Shown in pieces: positions 12,852-23,168 of a stretch of DNA of 64,000 nucleotides; position 1 is the first letter of the stretch, and every line of letters begins with the position of its first letter. Made by a program: the position numbers and the translations under genes. The notes beneath the pieces are model-generated. The model was given only the letters and a program-made list of their open reading frames with translations, was not told the origin of the DNA and searched no databases. The stretch is from Cyanodermella asteris (Eukaryota; Ascomycota; Lecanoromycetes; Ostropales; Stictidaceae): assembly GCA_900618795.1 (NCBI GenBank), contig UYJD01000013.1, positions 842,537-906,536 of the forward strand, in the 5' to 3' direction.

Positions 12852-14984
12852 CGTTGTAGATGGTCGATTCGAGGGCTGAATCAAAGACGGAGTTGCGGCC
12901 GAGGCCTGGAAAGCTCGAGGTCAAGAGGAAATCACTCGAGTTACGGGCGCATTCCTCGAGAGATGGCAATCAACGTGACACAAGCGCGGTCATAAGCCAG
13001 TAAGACCGTATGAGTGGTCAAGACAAGAGCAAGGCTGGACCGGCAACGTGAATAATGCGATGGGCGGAGTAGCGATTCGCGGAGCACCAAACGGTCGCAA
13101 AAGAGCTTGGCTGGTTCGCAACGTCAACAGTATCAAGCAGAAACCGCTGAACTGGTAAGGCGGAACGGGCAGTGGACAGCCGTGCTTAGCTGGGCAGAAG
13201 CACGAGCAGGCAGCGTGGTCTAGATGGTCTAGATGCGCAGGTAAGGATGAGGATAAATGTGGGAAAAGAGGGCGACAAAGTATGCTAGCGAGTGCAGCGC
13301 AGAGCGATGCATCGGCCGGCGTGGAGAAATGCGCCCGGGGCACATTTTGGGAGGCACCCAGCCGTTCCAACTCCATGTCTGGGCCGACACGCAAAGTCGC
13401 AAACGCTAACGCTGCGATGCTGAGATTTGCTTTCTGCGATCCGACGCCAAGCATGGCAGGCTCTTCCAGCAATCGCTTCACCTGTCTCGTGCACTGAGTC
13501 TTTCGTATTGTGGTGTCTGTCGTGCTCGTTCCCTCGTTCAGCTCCTTTCGTCCTCCCGCCGGTAGTGAGCGGCTGACACCCTGTGCCGACCTCCTGAGCA
13601 ACCTGCCTGTCATCCATTCTTCTGTAAACGGGCGTGGCGTCCTGGATAGAGGCCACAAACTGGCTGACGGTTCTGCGGATCGAGCATTGGTCCACCTGCT
13701 GCATATTCAGTACCCACGCTAGAGCGCTTTCGGGGACACCCTGTTGACTAGATGCCCCGTCTGCCTCGTTTCGGAAATGCCGGACGGCTCAGCTGGCAGG
13801 GTATCGGCTAGATAGAATGCGTGCCGATGTGTCCGGGGATGACATGAGCAAGGGACAATTGACCATTACACGTGTCGCATCATGCTTGACAGAAAAGATA
13901 GGATCGAGGGAGTGCTTGGCATCTACATTGGAGGCGTATCAGAGCTGTAGCGGCCTTTTTGAAGCAAAAGCAGGACTGTCATTGGTGCGCGTTAGTAGAG
14001 AATGACACAAAGTCTGATTCGAGTTACGTACCAGGTTATCGCAACTTTGCCAGATTACTGGTTGGTACGGTATGCTCATTCGCTATCCTCAATGCTTGTA
14101 TGATCAACAGACCTCAATTTCTTGCTAGCGAAGAAACCTATCGCGTGCGTATCTGGGAACGCTATCAACATTAGCGGGTCTCTAGCATCATGGCCTTGTT
14201 CGATTGTGAAAAGGAAAAGGGCCTCGGTACACGATGGTTGGTAGACGATCGTGACAGCGCGGAGTGGGAGACGTGCCGTGTCAAAGGCATAGCGGAACAG
14301 ATCAGCATCGTGGGTGACTGTGATTCGTCCAGCAATTTCATTTCAACAATTGATGAGAAGAGCTGCCACCATCAGAACCAGTTCCCGTGCTATTTGCTTG
14401 TATTTTGCGATCGGCCGGAGAAGCGACAGGCTCGGCGAGCTGTCGTTCGGCAAATCGAGGCATGTTCGGCACAAAAACCAGTTTCGTCTGGCATGAGCTC
14501 GAGCCTGTTAATTGCATGGAGTTTTACGGAGTAGAAGGACCAGATGGGCTTGTCATGTCTCGGATGGTGGCTGAGACGTCCTATGCCTATGCCTGAGTCA
14601 TTGTCAGCAGCACACAATAGAGCTCGCAGAGCAGCATACCGGCAGCCGAGCCTGCAGGAGTACAGTGATCGTGGATCGAAGCTTGACCTGAGCCCTGGCC
14701 AAGCTGACTGCTAACTTCTGACCTCGGAGGAGTGGGCGTGGACGGGCATGAGGGCGGAGCGAAAAGAGCTGTCGCTTGCGAGCCGCTGCCTTTGGAAAAG
14801 TCTTTGCCGTCCGTGCATCTGAGCCAGCCGGACTCGAGCTCCGATGCTTCGATGCTGTCACCGCTGCGTCTGACAACCACGACGACACTCGACAGATCTG
14901 ATAGCAGCTCTCCACCCCAGACGAAGAAGTCTCCAGTCTGGTCCACTGTTCAAAAGTCCCTTTTTATCTAATACGTATGTGATC
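12852..14984. promoter_or_regulatory. Long divergent intergenic region, skn7 / peroxiredoxin
   Basis: The 2.1 kb separate the start codons of skn7 (leftward) and the peroxiredoxin (rightward). Frames up to 222 codons are present, yet they lack domains and look like chance frames within a long 5' leader. Long leaders are common for fungal regulators. No upstream gene could be supported. Confidence 0.45.
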
Positions 14985-15895
14985 ATGTTCTCCAGAACAG
15001 TCTCGCGCCGCGCGTCGCCTTTGCTCGCCCGCCAAGCTCCTATCCGAACCTTCCGCTCCTCAGTCGCCCTCAAGGTTAACGTTGGCGATGCTATACCTGA
15101 TGTCGAGCTACTCGAGGAATCACCGGGCAATAAAGTCAACCTCAGACAGGAGCTAGCCAAAGGCAAGGGTTTGATTATTGGTGTGCCTGCAGCATTCAGT
15201 AGGTTTGAGCACTTGGCCATCCAAAATCCCGCAAGGCTCGAGCATGTGATTTGTCCGACTGTATTCGGATGTCGGACTTCAAAAGTACCACGGCTCTGAC
15301 AGTCACCAGGTCCGAGTTGTTCAAACTCCCACATTCCTGGCTACATTAGCCATGGCAAGCTATCGTCTGCTGGCAAGGTCTTCGTCGTATCCGTCAACGA
15401 TCCGTTTGTGTAAGACTAGCAATTGCAATCGTACCAAGATTGAGATATCTGATATGGCCACAAAGCATGAAAGCATGGGCGACTTCACTTGACCCTTCAG
15501 GAGCCAGTAATGTAAGTATTTTTTTTCCTAATCTCCAACTTTCTACTGCATTGCTTTGGTTCCGTCAGACTCAGCTTGTATTTATTCTGGCCGAATGTGC
15601 AGGTGGACTTTTATCAGCCGAACGAACTCGTACTGACAATTATGCAGATCAGGTTCCTTGCTGACCCCAAGGCTGAGTTCACAACCAACCTTGAGCTCGA
15701 CTTCGATAGCACCGCCATTTTTGGCAATCGAAGAAGTGTCAGATATGCTCTCGTCACGGAAGATGGTCAGGTCAAGAGCACACACATCGAGCCCGAAAGA
15801 ACCTCTGTAGATGGTAAGTTATATTCTGCCCCTTCGACTAGTCTCTTGATTCTGACAGTGATACAGTCTCGGCTGCTTCGAAAGTCCTGGGCTGA
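14985..15895 (+). CDS. Peroxiredoxin of the Prx5 type, probably mitochondrial
   Basis: Five exons (14985-15198, 15310-15409, 15466-15511, 15648-15813, 15867-15895) join in phase to 184 residues. The first about 25 residues (MFSRTVSRRASPLLARQAP) look like a mitochondrial presequence. The peroxidatic cysteine C75 sits in AAFSPSCSNSHIPGY, split by intron 1 just before the active site. NDPFVMKAWATSL, IRFLADP and the C-terminal VSAASKVLG are typical of the Prx5/AhpC-TSA family. No second cysteine is seen, so it may work as a 1-Cys enzyme or use glutathione or thioredoxin for reduction. It removes hydrogen peroxide and alkyl hydroperoxides. The frame is broken into many small open pieces, so an intron-blind scan would miss it. 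The start at 14985 is the first ATG in frame. Confidence 0.92.
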
Positions 15896-16150
15896 ATCGG
15901 GACATTTTCTTGTCCTTGATACACCATTCTGCACTCGTCGGCGTCCCTACCAAGCATACCCCTGTTCACGTGATCCCCTCTCCAGGCTACTGCGGCTGAA
16001 ATGATACGCGTATCCAAGCCTTTTGTATATCAGGTTTCTCGAGCCTTCTTGGCTTTGTACTAATATATTTCATTCTGACTCGAGCTCAATCTCCACGCTG
16101 GCTAGTTTGACCACCATATCCGTCTTTTCTACAGATCTAAAAGCACTAGC

Positions 16151-17182
16151 ATGGCGACTGAAAGAGTGCTCCGCTCCACCAAACGGGAGGTCATTGACCT
16201 TACCGCGTCTGACGAAGATCCAGTCCCCGCCTCATCTTCCAAGCCAGAAGAGTTCCCGTCCGTTTCCTGGGTATCGGCAAGCGCCGAGTCCACATCAATC
16301 TCTGGCTCTTCATCCGAAGTTTTGCCTCCCCTCGTTGAGATCTACCCCCACGGCGGTAAGCTCCCCTGCACAACCACCTCTGGCCTTAAGATCCTCCGCC
16401 AAAAACAAGCACAACTGCGCCTCAAGCCACCCTCTCTCTCTGACACCTTCGCGTCGGGCAGCCTCTCCTTGTCCTCATCCGCCAGCACCGCAATAAATGC
16501 CCGACGTGCGCTCTCCTCAACCCTGATCTTCAGCCAGCATGGCGCAGGAACGGGAGTCTGCGTGTCTCCAAACGGACACGTCCTGAGCTGCGCGCACTGT
16601 TTCGGGTCGACGCGCGCCACTTGGGCAAAGACGAGATACAGGTGGATACTGTTCCACACTGGCCAGGCCGTGCTCGTGAGATGTGACGTTTGGGACGAGA
16701 AGCGAGATCTCGCGCTCACAAGAATCGTCGCCATCGAAGCCGGTGCTCCGCTGAATGCTTCCGACTCGACCAACACGACGGGCGCGCCCAATCAAAGCCG
16801 GCTCTTTCCCGTCTTCTCATTCTTGTCCCTGTCGCCCGAAGCGCCTTCTCAGCGTGCTCCCATCATATGTATCGGTCAGCCCGGCCGCGATGATCTCGAG
16901 TCTGAAATCCCACGTAAAACCACCTACCACCTAATCGAGGTCTCCGAGGGTAGGCTGAAGGGTCAGGTTTCGGGTGCGGATCCGCAGGATAACTCGGAGA
17001 TTGGCGTTCAGATGCACGATGCGTGGACGTACTGGGGTCATTCAGGCGCGCCGCTTGTAAAGATCGTGGACGGGACGCTCGTGGGGCTGCATAGTTCTTG
17101 GGATGATCAGACGGGGATGAGGCATGGAGTGCCTTGGGTCGCAGTGAGGGACTTTTTGAGAGAGAACGGACTTCTGGAGTGA
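16151..17182 (+). CDS. Intracellular trypsin-like serine protease with SUMO-interaction-like motif
   Basis: A single exon of 343 codons starts at the first ATG. There is no signal peptide or membrane segment. Residues 14-18 (VIDLT) followed by acidic SDED fit a SUMO-interacting motif. A Ser/Pro-rich linker follows. The protease domain starts near residue 120: GTGVCVSPNGHVLSCAHCFG holds the candidate catalytic H149, DEKRDLALTRI holds D187, and YWGHSGAPLV holds S298 with its oxyanion loop. This order and spacing match trypsin-like peptidases of the S1/DegP clan. All three catalytic residues are present, so activity is expected. Substrates are unknown; the motif suggests sumoylated nuclear targets, which is inference. 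It converges on the SPF27 gene. Confidence 0.8.
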   Translation: MATERVLRSTKREVIDLTASDEDPVPASSSKPEEFPSVSWVSASAESTSISGSSSEVLPPLVEIYPHGGKLPCTTTSGLKILRQKQAQLRLKPPSLSDTFASGSLSLSSSASTAINARRALSSTLIFSQHGAGTGVCVSPNGHVLSCAHCFGSTRATWAKTRYRWILFHTGQAVLVRCDVWDEKRDLALTRIVAIEAGAPLNASDSTNTTGAPNQSRLFPVFSFLSLSPEAPSQRAPIICIGQPGRDDLESEIPRKTTYHLIEVSEGRLKGQVSGADPQDNSEIGVQMHDAWTYWGHSGAPLVKIVDGTLVGLHSSWDDQTGMRHGVPWVAVRDFLRENGLLE

Positions 17183-17558
17183 CTGTAGCGTAGGTGGTGA
17201 GGTTGTCTTTAGCGAGCTATTCTTCTCTCCACACCGTTTTGCACAGGCGTAGGAGGTTTGTAGCCAACCCTTCCCATATTCTGGCTATCTGTTAACATGT
17301 CTGTGGTTTCTTGACTCTTGACGTGATTGCAATGCTCCCTTGCTGCCTCCATTTGCGTCTGTACTGAATTTGGAGACGCCTCGAGAACTGTCGCGTCAAG
17401 GCTTATTTTGGATCAGACGCATCCGTAAGCGACTTCGTCTGGTCGACAAGCTGACTGCGGGTCTTGAATGCTTTCGAGTGGACCTTTGAGCTGAATCCTT
17501 CGGGTCGTCATTGTCCGAGTGTCCATCAAACGAGCATATACAGCCTTCCATTAGTCCT
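17183..17558. other. Convergent intergenic spacer
   Basis: The 376 bp between the stops of the protease and SPF27 genes hold their 3' untranslated regions. Nothing else is seen. Confidence 0.6.
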
Positions 17559-18238
17559 CTAACCCATCCGCCTCTTCTCCTCCAACTCCGCTGTCGCAAC
17601 CATAACGCCAATCAACCTCCTCACCCCCTCCCTCCAAGCCTCTCCCAGCCCCTCAACCTCTCCCCTCACCCTCTCCTGTCCCTCCTTCCGTTCCCTGTTA
17701 ACCTCCTCCGTCCTCTCCTTAACCACCGCCAAACATCTCTCCACCCTCCTCAACTCCTCCTCGAGCTGCGAATTCCCAATCAACCACGCATTCTTCCCGT
17801 ACGCCTCCAACAGACTCAGCTGCTGGTTCCGCGCCGCCAGGTACGTGTAAAGGGTGTATGCGCGCTTGATCGTTTCGCGCCAGTGATCGAGGTGTTGTGG
17901 GTCCGAGGGGGAGGAGGTGGGTGCTTCGAGCGCGGATTCGGAGTAGCGGGTGAGGTCGATTGCGCCGAGTTTCGAGGGTGGGGCGGATGCGTTGGGTGGG
18001 ATGAGGGCGCGCAGGGAGGGAGTGAGGGTGCTGGGTTGGAGGGAAGGGAGACGGGGGTGGGGGGTGCTGAGGTGTGAGGGAGGGAGTGAGGAGGTGAGGA
18101 GGGCGACGGCGGCGGCTCGTTCGGCGTCTGTGGGTGCTGGGTCTATGTCTGAAAAACGTGAGCGAGAGGCCAGCAGATGGGAAAGGTAGACAATAGCTTA
18201 CAGGGGAGGGAGTCGAGGCTGGAGTCGATTAGAGACAT
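17559..18238 (-). CDS. cwf7: Pre-mRNA-splicing factor SPF27/BCAS2 family, with an apparent 1-nt frameshift
   Basis: Exon 1 (18202-18238) encodes MSLIDSSLDSLP and a GTAAGC donor. Exon 2 (17559-18149) opens after TTTTTCAG with the conserved YIDPAPTDAE. The rest of the protein reads cleanly one base out of phase, from ERAAAVALLTSS onward. It includes ESALEAP and the C-terminal coiled coil with AYGKNAWLIGNSQLEEEL and EVEGLGEAWREGV. SPF27 is a core member of the Prp19 complex (NineTeen) that activates the spliceosome. The shift maps to the base run at 18120-18122. It may be a sequencing indel, a true mutation, or a sign that the acceptor used is a weaker GAG about 33 bp further in, which restores phase but drops the conserved motif. 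Family identity is firm; the exact model is not. Confidence 0.8.
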
Positions 18239-18737
18239 TGTGAGTAGGCGGATAGGTGGAGGTATTGCGATGCGCTTGAGGACGACAGCTCTATTGAGTT
18301 GCTTGCAGCGTTGCAGGGCCGTTCTTTGTTGCTAGTCGGTGCCGATAAGATGCGCCAGGGTGGCTATACGCAGCCTAACTGTTATCAATGGCGTGGAGTT
18401 CCAGGTACAAGAGAAATAAGTTTGAATGAACGCAAAAGCTCACTCCGGAGCTCGTTTGATGAAGCTTCGGAGTAGGATGCCGCGGGACTTTTCGGTCAAT
18501 TTTGCCAAGACATGAAAGAGACATGCCCGTGAAATGGTGCTTGAAAGATAACCTTCAAGGATTGGGACACGCTACTATATATAGGTTTTGTAACATAGCA
18601 CAGCAGCTGATGAAATCTTTGAAGTCATTTTAACGTCTAAGCGGCTATATGCCCTGCTATTCATCCCTTAAGCCTCAAGATCACTGCTCATTTTGCACTC
18701 CCGCTGTCAAACATGTCTGCATATCGCGTTAAATCAT
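18239..18737. other. Intergenic, SPF27 promoter
   Basis: About 500 bp upstream of the SPF27 start and downstream of the alpha-COP stop. No feature is recognised beyond expected leader and trailer sequence. Confidence 0.5.
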
Positions 18738-21700
18738 CTAGCTCGGGGGAGCAAACAACCTGATGCCGCTCGCGGGTGCACCAATCTCGCAGACATCGCA
18801 CACCTTGCAGACCGTCTTCTTGTATTGCGTGTGGTACTTCGCGCCACAGAAGGGGCATGCAACGCTTGTTGTACCCGGGTAGATGGGTGTGTGGGAGGCG
18901 GCGCAGACGTCGAACTCTGCAAATTGGTCGTATTCAATGTCGATAGCGTCGGTTGGGTTGCGTTCGCATGCTGACTTGATCTTGCGAGCCTGCGAAAATT
19001 AGCTTCTATCAGAAAATCAGTCGAGAATTGGTCCTTACCTGCTCAAGCAGCTTTGGGCTGTGGTTATTCGAGATCATCCTGTTAGCAAAGCTGAGTGCCG
19101 AGGAGTAGTTCTTGTGTGTGTGAGCCAGCCTCATCGCCGCCATCAAAGCAAGCTGTCTATGTGCAACTTCGAGCTTTGGAATTGTGAAGTACGCGCTCAA
19201 CTCGAGGCTGCGCTTTTTCGTCTCTTCGTCGTCTGTGCCTTGCGATCTCCTGTTAAGCTCGATAGAAATCGCAACAGCATACTCCATGGCACTCGCGATA
19301 ATCTTCTTGGCTTCTGCGACCTGTGACTGTCCACTTACAGCATTGACCAACAAAGCGTGAAGAATCCGCTTGAAGACAGCGAGACCGTCTTCAAGTTTGT
19401 TGAGTCGCATGCAAGTGTAACCTTCCTGTAAGTCCATTCCAGCAAGGTGCTCAAGGTCTCGAACGATGATTGGCAGAACTTTTCGTTGATCGGTTTCCTC
19501 AACATTCCGTCGGACGTAGTTGACAAGAGGTGGGAGGCCTTGTGTCGCTGGCAGGTAAGTTCGTGCTCCCTGATATACTTCCAGGAAACGAGGTTTGAGA
19601 GGTGCGAAGTTGACAGCGGCCACTTGTCGGTTGAGCAATTGCATGGCACTGTCGAACGACCCGGCCGCGACGTGATCCGCAGCAATGGGCGAGTTTCGCG
19701 CCCACGCATCCGCTTCGCTAAGGATTCCACCTCCCTCAACCTGGACGCTGACAAGCTCGGGATCCTCTTCGATCTCGACATCATCACCCATATCCCATCC
19801 CTCTGCGTCTTCGTCCTCTTCGCCTTCTGCACCGTTGGCTGCCAAAGGATCTTCGCCAAGCAAGTCTTCCTCACCCGCGCCATTCGCAGCGGCACCATCC
19901 TCGTCGCCACCCTCGACCTCACCGAGGAGCGCCTTCTCAAAGAACGAGTGGGAAGCTGTCTTTGTAGGCCAATTGGCCCTGAACGTGGGGACAACGATCC
20001 TGGGTGCGTCCCTGGGCTGACCGATGGTTGGTAACGAGACCTGGTCTTCTGTCAGACTGCTGGCTTCCAAAATCTCTGTGCACTTGTCATCCATGCCATG
20101 CGCCTTGGCAGTCATGTATGCAAGAGGATAAAGGTCAATCTCCTGGAGCATGTCTATTCTGGCCTCTACATCAGCCAAGTAGACAGAGTTCTGAAACCTC
20201 GATGTAATATCGCCACGGTGCTCGGCGATTTTGGCCATCCTGTTCAGCTTGTCCTGGTCTCCGGTGCTAAGATAGAGGAAGGAGAGCTTATCGAACTGGC
20301 GGAGCTTCTGGTAGCACATCTCAACGATCGTATGATTACCATGTGCAAGAGCCTCGGTGCTCAAACGAGTCCACAACTTCGGTCGGTCCAGCTGATTTGC
20401 CATTTCTACGGCAACATCGAGATTACCACATTCGATGGCCAGCTCGAAACGTGTTTGCGGATCCTGTACGAATTGGAGAGCAATCTCTGGGTAGCCTTTC
20501 TTCTGGAGATATGCAATGATGCTCTGGCCGACGAGAGATGAGTTCTTGATGATATGGAGCATCTCCTCGTAGTTGCGTTTGACGAGAGCCATCTTGAACC
20601 GGTATTCCGTGGGGTCGATGTTGAGCACTCTCGGCTTCGCTGCGCGGTCCAAGCAATATACGGAGCGTGCCTTTACTTTGACAAGGTAGACTGTCTGGTC
20701 CAGAGTTCGGACGATGCCGTTGTCGCCGTTAAGCAGAGTGTACTTGATGTGGTTCAGCGTCGAATACAGCAATATTCCCGCATCGTCCCAAGCAGCGCTC
20801 TTGATGCGGATTGTCTCGTGTAATGTGCTTATCTGCTCCAGCTTGCTGTTGACAATGGTGACGTTGTGCTTGCTGAGCAGCGCTGCGTACTGGTTGTCAT
20901 TTGACCAAATGACATACTTGATACCGGCAACGGCCAATTCCGCAAGCTGCTTCTTCTGCTGAATGTCGTAGAGGTACACGGTGGTCGGTGTGATTGTCAG
21001 AAGCGCTCCGGTTCCTCCAAAGTAGATCTCATTTGTGCCGACAGGCGGCTTGAAGCTTTTCGTTGTGTTGTTGGACAAGTCCTTGATGTCGACCTGCTGC
21101 GAGGCTTGATTGAACACTGCGAAACGATTGCGCGCAACGAACACTGCCGAATTGCCGGGACCTTTTTTGGTATCCGTCGGCTCAATGGCACCAGATGCAT
21201 CCCGGGGTAGATTCACAAGCTCGTACGTTCCACCGTCGGTAGGGGAAGTGACAAGAACTGCACGCTCGGCTGGATTGTAGCTGATCGTCCTGGGCGGGAC
21301 CCATGGATTTCCAAGCTTCTTCAAGTTGAGCAAGTTCGGTGACTCCACATTCTTCTGAAAGTCATACATCTTCACCTGCTTGTCCTTGGTGATGAAGAAG
21401 AGCTTGTTTTGGTGGACAGCGCTGGCCGGCCTCTCCCGCTCGAGCTTGAAGACCATTACACCGTTGTCATGCCCTGCCGCGAAAAGGTTGATCTCCGGGT
21501 GTGCAGCGACAATCCAGAATCGGTCGTGATCCCGCTTGAAGGACTGGACCGAAGTGCGCTTGTTAAGATCCCACACACGAATCGTCTTGTCCTCTCCAAC
21601 AGACATGATCAAGTCTTGATGGGGATGGAACAAGCATGCTGTCGCATTCTGATAATGACCACGGCAAGAGTCTACTTCCCAAGCTTTCGTCTCACTCATG

Positions 21701-22575
21701 CGCCAGAGTTTGACGAGCCTGTCGTCACCAGCAGAAACGATGAGTGGCAGGGTGGGATGGAACGAAACCCAGTTAACGCCACGGTCGTGACCCTCCAGAA
21801 CGAATTTCACGACAGCATCTGTGTTTCCGAACATGTCCGCCTGCGCCTGGTTTCCGGGACCCATCCGATCGTCGAAGCTCATCGAGGCCGGCCCAGCCGA
21901 GTGCTTCTTGCGCAACCCTGAGATATCCCAAACTCTTACAGACTGGTCCATGGAGGCTGAAACAACAAGATCGTCTTTCGGGTGAAACTGTGCGCACATG
22001 GTGTAATGGTTGTGACCGGTCATGGTGCAGACTGCCAACTGTCAGCTTTGTGGCCTCTGAATCCCGACAACCCAACCTACTCAATGTTCTGTTCTGCCAA
22101 TTCCAGATTCTGACAGTCTGATCGTCTGAACAACTCAAGATCCATGGCAGCTCGCTGTGGAACTGTACTGTGCGGACGTAGTCCAGGTGACCGTTCAGCG
22201 TGAACAGGCATCTTCTCGTCTGGTATGACCAGACTTTGATCTTATAGTCGTCGCCCCCAGACACAAACATAGGCTGCGACTTGTGGAAGTCCACCGCGCG
22301 AACCGGTCCATCGTGCTCTTCAAACCGATCGATCAAGGTTCCCATCCGGTAATCCCATAGTTGAATTGTGGAGGAGTGGAGCGAGACGAGGATCCATGGT
22401 CTGCCAGCAATCAGTAGCTGCAGATATGTATTTCCATTGATCCTTACCGCTTAGGATGAAAAGCAATTCCCTTCACCCTCGACGACTTGGACTCGAACTA
22501 GAAGGGGCTGTTAGTACCTGGACGATAAACACATTCGGCGGAGCAGCCCACCTTGGTGAGCATGGTGGAAGACAT
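18738..22575 (-). CDS. Coatomer subunit alpha (alpha-COP)
   Basis: Five exons (22552-22575, 22448-22497, 22081-22400, 19039-22031, 18738-18989) join in phase to 1212 residues, the normal length of alpha-COP. It starts [20 protein letters not shown] and has two WD40 propellers; clear blades include [20 protein letters not shown] and [15 protein letters not shown]. An alpha-solenoid follows, and an acidic linker ([20 protein letters not shown]) precedes the coatomer alpha C-terminal domain. The last exon holds two CxxC pairs (CPFCG, CKVCDVC) and ends RLFAPPS. Alpha-COP is part of the COPI coat that returns proteins from Golgi to ER; its first propeller reads KKXX tails. The first exon is just 24 bp, so the start depends on the two small 5' exons, which both keep phase and conserved sequence. 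Confidence 0.97.
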
Positions 22576-23168
22576 GGCGGCGGTGAGGCAGCACCAGCTG
22601 TGCTCAATTCAGCTGGCGACCGAGGAGAGGGTTATAAAAGAGCGGTACGCTCAATCGAGCTTGTTTCAATTAACAGAGCGTTGGTGAGTTGAAGGTGCTA
22701 GGTGGATTCGGCGTGGAAGCCCGCAGCACTGCGTGTTCAATTCCACGAACTCGTTCTTGGCGGCAATGTGCGCACAGGGCCGTCCCCGCCGTTCGGATAC
22801 AACCTCCCTTCTCGTATCTCTCAGGCATCTAAAACAGCTTGTACAAGACACGTTGCCCACGCTGGATCAGGTGTGCGAATTAGGAAATGTGCGTTCTTTT
22901 GCAAACCAGGCAGAAAGGACAGCTTTCTCCCAAGATTCGCCAGCTGTCACCTTCAGTGCGGAACGGTAGGACCACGGTACGCAACGCACAGCATGTTCGG
23001 CGAGTATGGACGACTTCGGCAACATGATCTCAAAAATGGCTCCAATAATGACCTCGAATTTAGCTTGCGACGTTATTATCATTATTATTCTATAGATCGC
23101 AATTTGCGTTTTTGTTTCTATATAATCCCAGTACCCTCCTGGGGTATTCCTGCTTTCATCTAGTTGTC
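22576..23168. promoter_or_regulatory. Alpha-COP upstream region
   Basis: The 593 bp hold the alpha-COP promoter and the 3' flank of the Ser/Thr-rich gene, both on the minus strand. An AT-rich patch with repeated ATTATT lies near 23070-23090. No named regulatory site is clear. Confidence 0.4.

Noticed and set aside
12990-13658. Minus-strand open frame of 222 codons upstream of skn7
   Set aside because: No domain or homology signal, low-complexity composition, and a position in the likely skn7 leader; two other frames overlap it.
19447-20541. Several plus-strand frames of 100-195 codons in the alpha-COP gene
   Set aside because: Antisense shadows of a strongly conserved coatomer coding region.
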